Positions 15,690 through 21,350 of a stretch of DNA of 21,350 bases are shown here, one piece after another. Below the pieces are notes generated by a model, which searched no databases, was not told the origin of the DNA, and worked only from the letters and a program-made list of their open reading frames with translations. Numbering within the stretch: position 1 is the stretch's first letter; each line of letters begins with the position of its first letter. Both the position numbers and the translations under genes were made by a program. This DNA comes from Betaproteobacteria bacterium (GTDB lineage Bacteria; Pseudomonadota; Gammaproteobacteria; Burkholderiales; Burkholderiaceae), in NCBI GenBank assembly GCA_018969885.1, contig JAGWXN010000023.1:1-21350 (forward strand). The letters are read 5' to 3'.

Positions 15690-16727
15690 TCAGAAGGTGT
15701 AACCCGGTTGGGCCGGCGCGAGGCTCTCAACCGCCTCGAGTACCTGCACCAGACCGGAGAGCGCCTGATAGCGACGGGCGGCCGCGAGCGCATAGCCCAA
15801 CACCCGAGGCAAATCGGCAAGGTAGCGCGACTTACCGTCGCGGTGCTGGAGTCTGGCGAAGATTCCCAGCACTTTCAGCTGCCGCTGCAGGCCCATCCAT
15901 TCGAAATCTCGATAGAAGCTACCGAAATCGTCGGCCACTGGCAGCCTCGCTTTTCGCGCGGCTTCCCAATACCGGATGGCCCAGTCGATCTGACGTTCTT
16001 CGGGCCAGTCAATGTAGGCATCCCGCAGCACGGACACCAGGTCGTAGGTGATGGGGCCGTACACGGCATCCTGAAAATCGAGCACGCCCGGATTGCGCTC
16101 GGCGTCAATTCTCATCAGGTTGCGACAGTGCCAGTCGCGGTGAACATAGACGCGGGGCTGGGCCAATGCCGCGTTCGCGAGCAGGTCAAAGGCGTGGTTC
16201 AGCAGGGCTTTGTGTGGGTCGGAGAGCACCACCCCCTTGTGACGCGCGACATACCAGTCGGGATAGAGCTGCATTTCGCGATCGAGCAGCGCTCGATCGT
16301 AGTCGGGAAACACGCCGGGTCGGCTGGCGAGCTGCAGCTTGACGAGCGCGGCCGCCGCGTCCTGGTAGAGACCGGTGGCCGAATCGATGTCGAGGCAAGA
16401 CAGGTACGTGTCATGGCCCAGATCTTCGAGCAGCAGCAGGCCCGATTCGAGATCAGCATCGATCACCGCAGGCACGCTGAGGCCCGCCTCGCGCAGGATG
16501 GCTGCTGCATGCAGGAAAGGTCGGCAATCTTCGCGAGCTGGGGGCGCGTCCATCACGATCAGACTGCCGCCTTGCGCCGCCGTAGAATCGATCCGGAAAT
16601 AACGCCTGAAGCTGGCATCGTCGGACGCGGGGCGCAGGCTGTCGAGCTTCAGACTCAGACGATCGGCGCGCTGTGTGAGCCAGCGTTGCAGCAGCGGTAG
16701 ACGCGGGTCAGAGACGGGCGAGGTCAT
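15690..16727 (-). CDS. amgK: AmgK, anomeric MurNAc/GlcNAc kinase (aminoglycoside-phosphotransferase fold)
   Basis: From the ATG at 16727 the product has 345 residues. The APH-type kinase motifs are LLLLEDLG (97-104), the catalytic loop VYVHRDWHCRNLM (193-205) with Asp198, and the metal-binding VLDFQDAVYGPITYDL (215-230) with Asp217. This pattern (HRDWHCRN, DFQDA) matches the AmgK group rather than antibiotic kinases. AmgK phosphorylates MurNAc at the anomeric carbon and feeds MurU in peptidoglycan recycling. The frame is open upstream to 16994, but that extension lacks kinase features and would run antisense into the lptD 5' region. MTSPVSDPRLPLLQRWL fits the family N-terminus. It is the first gene of the minus-strand run, divergent from lptD. 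Confidence 0.93.
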   Translation of the reverse strand: MTSPVSDPRLPLLQRWLTQRADRLSLKLDSLRPASDDASFRRYFRIDSTAAQGGSLIVMDAPPAREDCRPFLHAAAILREAGLSVPAVIDADLESGLLLLEDLGHDTYLSCLDIDSATGLYQDAAAALVKLQLASRPGVFPDYDRALLDREMQLYPDWYVARHKGVVLSDPHKALLNHAFDLLANAALAQPRVYVHRDWHCRNLMRIDAERNPGVLDFQDAVYGPITYDLVSVLRDAYIDWPEERQIDWAIRYWEAARKARLPVADDFGSFYRDFEWMGLQRQLKVLGIFARLQHRDGKSRYLADLPRVLGYALAAARRYQALSGLVQVLEAVESLAPAQPGYTF

Positions 16728-16762
16728 GGAAAGTTGTCGGCGCGCAGGAGAGGGGCGATCCC

Positions 16763-16768
16763 TATAAT
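16763..16768 (+). promoter_or_regulatory. Consensus -10 hexamer in the amgK-lptD divergent region
   Basis: The 145-bp spacer between the amgK and lptD starts (16728-16872) contains a perfect TATAAT on the plus strand. The opposite strand at 16764-16769 reads TATTAT (5 of 6) for amgK, so one AT-rich spot could serve both directions. No matching -35 at 16-18 bp is evident on either strand. A small dyad, AGTC-gatt-GACT, lies at 16769-16780. Confidence 0.4.
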
Positions 16769-16872
16769 AGTCGATTGACTCTGACCGCCCGCTGTTGCTC
16801 AGGTCTGCCCGGGCTAACCCGATGCCGTGCTGCCAGCGCAAGCGCCTCAACCCTCGACCCGGCATGCCCCCG

Positions 16873-19152
16873 ATGAACCGTCGCCCGCCAAGTCTGTTGA
16901 CCGCCCTCACGGCGGCGGGGCTGCTGGGCATTGTCACGACGCACGGGGTTGCGCAACCGGCGGGGCCCGGGTTTGTGCTGAAGCTCGATGGCACGCTTAC
17001 CGAGGCCCGAGCGCCTTCGCAGGCGCTCCCCGCCTATGCTCGCGCCTGGGTCATAGAGGGGCGGCCTGAGGAGCAGACCACGCTCATTGGCGATGCGGAG
17101 GTGCGCCGCGCAGGCAGCGTCATTCGCGGTGATCGAATCACCTACACCTCGTCGACCGACGAACTGGTGGCAACCGGCAATGTCCGTGTGACGCGCGACG
17201 GCAATGTCTTTACCGGCCCCGCCCTGCAGTTGCGGGTGGATGCCAACGAGGGAACCTTCACCAGCCCCGATTACTACCTCGCGCTTCAGGGGGGCGGACG
17301 CGGTCATGCGGAGCGAATTGATTTTCTGGGCCCTGGGCGTGCGCTTGCCTCGCGCGCCACGTTCACCACCTGTGGCCCTGAGACACCTGACTGGCAGATC
17401 TCAAGCCGCTCGCTCTTCATCGACCAGGATGACGACCGAGGGGTGAGCCGTAGCGCACTGTTGTCGTTTAAGGGGGCGCCGATACTCGCTTCCCCGTATT
17501 TTGCTTTTTCTTTAGGTAACGAGCGTAAATCGGGATTCCTCGCTCCTTCCTTCGGCATCACTTCACGCAGCGGCGTCGACCTGATGGTGCCCTGGTACTG
17601 GAATATCTCGCATAACACCGATGCCACCCTCTATCCCCGGGTCAGTACGCGCCGCGGCATGCAACTGGGTGGTGAAATTCGCTATCTGAGGGATAACTTC
17701 GCCGGGGAAACCCGCTTTGAGGCCAACCCCTATGACCAGGAGGCGGGCAGTTCGCGTCATTTCTGGCACACCCGACAGAGCTTCAGCAATCTGGGCGGCT
17801 GGGCCGGGGGCTGGGACATGCGTGGCGTGTCGGATGATCGCTACTTTGTCGATTACTCGCGTTCGATCGTGACCAGTGCGGACCGGGTGCTGCCCAGAAC
17901 GGTGAGTTTTGGCCGCGGCTTGAGCGAAGACTGGTCGATGACGGTCCTGGTTCAGAAGTTCCAGTCGATTCTGGACGCAAGGCCTGGTCCTTACGAACGC
18001 GAGCCGCAGGTGGTGACCCGTTGGCTGGCTCGCGATCGAGGCGGGTTCGACATGAACAGCACGTTCGATGTGACCCAATTCATCTCGCCGGATGCCATCC
18101 GCCCGTCGGGTACCCGAATGGTGGCTAACCCCTCTGTTTCCTGGCCGATTCGCCGTCCGGGATGGTTTGCGGTGCCGAAGGCGAATGTGCACGCAACCAG
18201 CTATCAGGTGAACACTGCGCCGGGTACCGACTATGGGCTCCAGCGTGTGGTGCCCACGCTGTCGTTCGATTCCGGGATGGTGTTTGAGCGGCCTTACACC
18301 TATGCGGGGCGCGACATCACGCAAACGCTCGAACCTCGCCTCTTCTACGTCCGCACCCCCTTTCGCGACCAGAGCGCATTTCCGGTTTTCGATACGGCAC
18401 CGGCCGATTTCAACTTCGCCCAGCTGTTCTCGGACAACACGTTTATTGGAAACGATCGAATTGCTGATGTGAATCAGCTCACTGCCGCTGCGGTATCGCG
18501 GCTGATCGACCCGCAGACCGGCGCTGAAGGGCTGCGGTTCGCAACCGGTTTTCGTAGCTATTTTTCAGACCAGCAGGTGGCGATTCCTGGTGTTGCGCCG
18601 CGCACGGACCGGCGCTCCGACCTGCTGGTGGCCGCGGCCGGGCCGCTCGGGTCCCACTGGTCCATCGATACCGGTCTCCAATACAGCATGGCCACCACGG
18701 TTATGCCAAGGTTCAGCGTGGTGGGCCGTTATCTTCCCCCGGACGGCCGGGTGCTGAATGCGGGCGTGCGATACCGTCGGGACCAACTCGGGCAAGTTGA
18801 CGTCTCCACCCGATGGCCCATTGTCGATGGCTGGAGTTCCCTGGTTCGGCTCAACTACTCTTTCCTGTCCGAGGGCTATGACCCCGTGAGCCGGGTGGAG
18901 AACACCCGAGGGTTCGTCGAATCGCTCATGGGCTTTGAATACACGGCATCATGTTGGGCGCTGCGCGTTCTCACCCAGCAGTTCCGAACGGCGGCCAATG
19001 CCAGCACCACCGCGTTTTTCCTTCAGCTCGAGTTGAATGGCCTTGGCACGATCGGGCAGAATCCGTCTCTTGTGCTGCAGCGGAACATTCCCGGATACCG
19101 CCTGCCTCAGGGCACTTTTGAACCGGGCTCTCGTTATTTCGGCTACGAATGA
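16873..19152 (+). CDS. lptD: LptD (Imp/OstA), outer-membrane LPS-assembly translocon
   Basis: From ATG 16873 the precursor has 759 residues. The signal peptide is MNRRPPSLLTALTAAGLLGI, cleaved near GVA-QP (residue 27). The periplasmic OstA/LptA-like jellyroll covers about 65-155 (DAEVRRAGSVIRGDRITYTS, LVATGNVRVTRDGNVFTGPA). The barrel follows (about 165-759), with RKSGFLAPSFG, VPWYWNISHNTDATLYPR and a C-terminal aromatic (RYFGYE). With LptE it inserts LPS into the outer leaflet. Only two cysteines exist in the whole precursor: Cys167 (TTCGPETPDW) and Cys694 (SCWALRV). E. coli has four and a CCW pair; here the first Cys of that pair is Ser693. Alternative starts are ATG 16864, ATG 16822 and TTG 16795. 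The two most upstream would bury the signal peptide. The gene overlaps surA by 4 nt. Confidence 0.96.
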   Translation: MNRRPPSLLTALTAAGLLGIVTTHGVAQPAGPGFVLKLDGTLTEARAPSQALPAYARAWVIEGRPEEQTTLIGDAEVRRAGSVIRGDRITYTSSTDELVATGNVRVTRDGNVFTGPALQLRVDANEGTFTSPDYYLALQGGGRGHAERIDFLGPGRALASRATFTTCGPETPDWQISSRSLFIDQDDDRGVSRSALLSFKGAPILASPYFAFSLGNERKSGFLAPSFGITSRSGVDLMVPWYWNISHNTDATLYPRVSTRRGMQLGGEIRYLRDNFAGETRFEANPYDQEAGSSRHFWHTRQSFSNLGGWAGGWDMRGVSDDRYFVDYSRSIVTSADRVLPRTVSFGRGLSEDWSMTVLVQKFQSILDARPGPYEREPQVVTRWLARDRGGFDMNSTFDVTQFISPDAIRPSGTRMVANPSVSWPIRRPGWFAVPKANVHATSYQVNTAPGTDYGLQRVVPTLSFDSGMVFERPYTYAGRDITQTLEPRLFYVRTPFRDQSAFPVFDTAPADFNFAQLFSDNTFIGNDRIADVNQLTAAAVSRLIDPQTGAEGLRFATGFRSYFSDQQVAIPGVAPRTDRRSDLLVAAAGPLGSHWSIDTGLQYSMATTVMPRFSVVGRYLPPDGRVLNAGVRYRRDQLGQVDVSTRWPIVDGWSSLVRLNYSFLSEGYDPVSRVENTRGFVESLMGFEYTASCWALRVLTQQFRTAANASTTAFFLQLELNGLGTIGQNPSLVLQRNIPGYRLPQGTFEPGSRYFGYE

Positions 19153-20489
19153 TGGATGGGGCCATGCTGAATCGTCCGCGGATCGGTTTAATTGCGCTGT
19201 TGCTTGCATGTGTCTGCGGGCTCTCCTCAGCGCAGACGACCCGCCTGCAAAACCTGAGTTCGCTCGACGCGGTGGTGGCAGTGGTCAACGCTGAGGTCAT
19301 CACCCGGCAGGAGCTGTCGAGGCAGGTTGACCTCGTTCGCCGTCAGCTTGAGAGCCGAAAGATCGAGGTTCCCCCGACCGACGTGCTCGCCTCGCAGGTG
19401 CTCGAGCGCATGATTCTCGATCGTGCTCAGCTTCAGACCGCGAGGGATGGCGGAATCCGTGTCGATGACGCGCAACTTGAGCGGGCCATCAGCGGTATTG
19501 CGGGCGAGCGCGGTCTGTCGGTGGCCGATTTTCGTAGCCTGGTCGAGCGTGAGGGCATTGCCTGGGAGCGTTTACGTCGCGACATTCGCCAGGAAATGAT
19601 TCAGGGACGGTTGCGCGAGCGTGAGGTGGGTAGCCGCGTTCAGATCAGCGATGCCGACGTGGACGCCTTCATCGCCGAGCGCGAGCGGCTTGCCAGCGAA
19701 AACGCCGAATTCGAGCTGGCCCAGATCCTGGTGCGGGTTGCTGAAGGCGCCTCAAGCGACGACATCCAAAGGCGCCGCGCGCGGGCTGAGGAAGTGCTCG
19801 TGGCGGTCTCGCGTCCCGGTAGTGATTTTTCAGCGCTTGCGGCGTCTTATTCCGATGCCGGCGACGCCATGACCGGCGGGTCGCTTGGCTGGCGCAGCGC
19901 CGATCGCCTGCCGCAGATTTTTGTCGAGGCCGTGAAGACACTTCAGCCAGGGGGCGCCACGATCGTTCGAAGCCCCAACGGTTTTCATGTGCTCAAGCTG
20001 GTCGGCAAGCGTGCGGTGTCGGGGCTGGGGGCGGGTGATTCCGCTGTCACGCAGACCCGGGTTCGGCACATCCTGCTGAGAGTGAGTGACAACCAAAGCG
20101 AAAGCGAGGCACAACGCCGGATCGACGACCTGCGCACGTTGATCGAACGCGGCGCTGACTTTGCCGATCTCGCGCGACAGAATTCAGCAGATGGCACGGC
20201 GGGACGCGGGGGGGATCTCGGTTGGATTCTGCCGGGCGATACGGTGCCCGAGTTCGAACGCGCGATGAACACGCTCGCACCCGGCCAAACCAGTCAGCCG
20301 GTTCGCACGCCTTTCGGGTTCCACCTCATCCAGGTGCTCGAGCGCCGACAGCAGGCGGCCTCAGGCGAGCGCGCGCGCGCGGTGGCCAAGCAGGCGCTTC
20401 GCGAGCAGCGGGGCGAAGAGGTCTGGCAGGACTGGCTGCGCCAGTTGCGTGACAGCACCTACGTCGAATATCGGCTCGATGAACGCTGA
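19149..20489 (+). CDS. surA: SurA, periplasmic outer-membrane-protein chaperone / peptidyl-prolyl isomerase
   Basis: The frame has 446 residues. A signal region (about 6-29) is followed by the N-terminal chaperone domain (LDAVVAVVNAEVITRQEL to about 190). Parvulin domain 1 (about 187-286) contains AQILVRVAEG, GGSLGWRSADRLPQ and GFHVLKLVGKR. Parvulin domain 2 (about 303-400) contains TRVRHILLRV, GGDLGWILPGD and GFHLIQVLERR. The C-terminal helix completes the chaperone core. SurA delivers unfolded OMPs, LptD among them, to the BAM complex, so its pairing with lptD is functional. The first ATG overlaps the lptD stop (ATGA), but ATG 19164 (MLNRPRIGLIALLLAC) gives the better signal peptide. That signal ends in LLAC, a lipobox-like motif, and also has a type I site at LSSA-QT. 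Confidence 0.96.
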   Translation: MMDGAMLNRPRIGLIALLLACVCGLSSAQTTRLQNLSSLDAVVAVVNAEVITRQELSRQVDLVRRQLESRKIEVPPTDVLASQVLERMILDRAQLQTARDGGIRVDDAQLERAISGIAGERGLSVADFRSLVEREGIAWERLRRDIRQEMIQGRLREREVGSRVQISDADVDAFIAERERLASENAEFELAQILVRVAEGASSDDIQRRRARAEEVLVAVSRPGSDFSALAASYSDAGDAMTGGSLGWRSADRLPQIFVEAVKTLQPGGATIVRSPNGFHVLKLVGKRAVSGLGAGDSAVTQTRVRHILLRVSDNQSESEAQRRIDDLRTLIERGADFADLARQNSADGTAGRGGDLGWILPGDTVPEFERAMNTLAPGQTSQPVRTPFGFHLIQVLERRQQAASGERARAVAKQALREQRGEEVWQDWLRQLRDSTYVEYRLDER

Positions 20490-21321
20490 ACGGCGGGCAG
20501 GCTCCCGGCAGCGGCCGCCCAGGGCCATCGCCGGACATGTCGCTCGCAAACGGTTTGGCCAGCATTTTCTGGCTGACCGATCCGTCCTGTCGGCGATCGT
20601 CCAGGCGATCGCACCGACCGCCTCCGACGGTTTACTCGAGATCGGTCCCGGGCTCGGCGTGCTCACTGCCGAACTGCTGAGGGCCGTGCCACGCCTGGCA
20701 GCGGTCGAGATCGACCGCGACTTATGTGAGCGGCTACGCCGGTGCTTCGGATCCGAGCGGCTTTGCCTGTTCGAGGCCGACGCGCTGAGTTTCAACCCCG
20801 CCGAAGCGATGGCCGCACTCGGGGTCACCCAGCTACGCGTGGTCGGTAACCTCCCCTACAACATCTCCAGTCCGCTTCTGGTGGCGCTGGTTGAAGCCCG
20901 CCACCGGGTCCGTGATCAGCATTTTTTGCTGCAGAAAGAAGTGGTGGAGCGGATTGCAGCGGCCCCGGGCTCCAGTAGCTTTGGTCGCCTGAGCGTCATC
21001 CTGCAGGCGTTCTATGAGGTGGAGCTTCTGTTTGAGGTCCCGCCCGAGGCCTTCGATCCGCCGCCTCGGGTGGACTCGGCGGTTCTCAGAATGATCACGC
21101 GCGAACGTCCGCTCACGGAAGATCTGGCCGCACTTCAGGCGGTGCTGACGCCAGCCTTTGCACAGCGGCGAAAAATGCTCCGCTCCACGCTCATTCCATG
21201 GCTTCGCGAGCGAGGGGTGGATGCGCCGAACCTGAACGGCGAGCGCCGCGCCGAGGAAATCAGCGTGGCGCAATACTGCGAGCTCGCGGATCAGCTGCGC
21301 TCGATCAACTCAATCTTGTAG
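20479..21321 (+). CDS. rsmA: RsmA (KsgA), 16S rRNA A1518/A1519 dimethyltransferase
   Basis: From ATG 20479 the enzyme has 281 residues. The basic lead RKRFGQHFLADRSVL (23-37) is the family N-terminal signature. SAM motif I is LEIGPGLGVLT (53-63), the acidic loop is VEIDRDL (76-82), and the catalytic motif IV is GNLPYNISSPLL (123-134). LQKEVVERIAA, FGRLSVILQ and FDPPPRVDSAV follow in normal order. It dimethylates two adjacent adenines in helix 45 late in 30S assembly. The start overlaps surA by 11 nt. A longer GTG start at 20449 would overlap by 41 nt and is less likely. pdxA, often found between surA and rsmA, is absent. Its last 31 bp overlap the 3' end of a convergent glyoxalase gene. Confidence 0.97.
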   Translation: MNAERRAGSRQRPPRAIAGHVARKRFGQHFLADRSVLSAIVQAIAPTASDGLLEIGPGLGVLTAELLRAVPRLAAVEIDRDLCERLRRCFGSERLCLFEADALSFNPAEAMAALGVTQLRVVGNLPYNISSPLLVALVEARHRVRDQHFLLQKEVVERIAAAPGSSSFGRLSVILQAFYEVELLFEVPPEAFDPPPRVDSAVLRMITRERPLTEDLAALQAVLTPAFAQRRKMLRSTLIPWLRERGVDAPNLNGERRAEEISVAQYCELADQLRSINSIL

Positions 21322-21350
21322 CCGTCGGGATCCTGCACGAAGGCAATGAC
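21291..21350 (-). CDS. gloA: Lactoylglutathione lyase (glyoxalase I), C-terminal 19 residues only
   Basis: Read on the minus strand from the window edge, the frame encodes VIAFVQDPDGYKIELIERS and then stops at 21291-21293. This is the conserved C-terminal end of glyoxalase I. E. coli GloA has VIAFVEDPDGYKIELIE, in which the Glu of KIEL is a metal ligand. The enzyme isomerises the methylglyoxal-glutathione hemithioacetal to S-lactoylglutathione. Only the tail lies in the window, so length and domain count are unknown. It is convergent with rsmA and overlaps its coding 3' end by 31 bp. No terminator is seen in the overlap. Confidence 0.85.
   Translation of the reverse strand, partial: VIAFVQDPDGYKIELIERS

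Noticed and set aside
15654..16700. 348-residue plus-strand open frame opposite amgK
   Set aside because: It mirrors the amgK coding sequence, shows no coherent domain, and the opposite strand has the full kinase motif set.
16795..16872. Longer LptD from TTG 16795
   Set aside because: It would place 26 charged and polar residues before a clear signal peptide and has no ribosome-binding site.
16728..16872. Sigma-E promoter for lptD, as in E. coli
   Set aside because: A GGAAAGTT-like and a TCTGA-like element exist, but they are about 40 bp apart instead of about 16, so they do not form a sigma-E promoter.
16728..16994. N-terminal extension of AmgK by 89 residues
   Set aside because: The extension has no kinase features and runs antisense into the lptD signal-peptide region. 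The ATG at 16727 gives the family length.
1..21350. tRNA, rRNA, CRISPR, IS element, prophage or toxin-antitoxin module
   Set aside because: Non-coding gaps are at most 145 bp and none shows cloverleaf structure, spacer repeats, terminal inverted repeats or transposase-like frames.

Overview
The window reads as a chromosomal housekeeping region of a GC-rich Gram-negative proteobacterium. It is most likely a betaproteobacterium of the Burkholderiales type. The evidence is the Tol-Pal, LptD/SurA and UbiH-type genes, a short 82-residue Fis behind dusB, and the gene order pepP-ubiH-dusB-fis-purH-ruvCAB. The species cannot be named from the sequence alone. I saw no tRNA, rRNA, IS element, prophage, CRISPR array or toxin-antitoxin module.

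Layout. From about 16.73 kb leftwards to base 1, 17 genes run on the minus strand without interruption and with no gap longer than 95 bp. In transcription order they are amgK, murU, pepP, ubiH-like, dusB, fis, purH, ruvC, ruvA, ruvB, a rhomboid protease, a PfkB-family (KdgK-like) sugar kinase, ybgC, tolQ, tolR, tolA, tolB, pal and cpoB (cut by the window edge). On the plus strand, lptD, surA and rsmA form a compact operon (16.87-21.32 kb) diverging from amgK. A convergent glyoxalase I gene is cut by the right edge and overlaps the rsmA 3' end.

How the genes work together. The left third is the complete trans-envelope Tol-Pal machine: the TolQ-TolR motor, the TolA shuttle, the TolB-Pal outer-membrane part, and the accessory proteins YbgC and CpoB. 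The middle third holds Holliday-junction processing (RuvABC), purine biosynthesis (PurH), the nucleoid protein Fis with the tRNA dihydrouridine synthase DusB, ubiquinone biosynthesis and a proline peptidase. The right third again concerns the envelope: MurU and AmgK recycle MurNAc to UDP-MurNAc, and divergently LptD and SurA build the outer membrane. RsmA (16S rRNA dimethylation) rides at the end of that operon.

No clearly unprecedented system is visible. The parts most worth a second look are: a two-gene insertion (rhomboid plus KdgK-like kinase) between ruvB and ybgC, where three successive genes use GTG starts; a ybgC start codon that directly abuts a -10-like box; an LptD with only two cysteines; a SurA whose signal peptide also resembles a lipoprotein signal; the absence of pdxA between surA and rsmA; and a precise 14-residue repeat in TolA.
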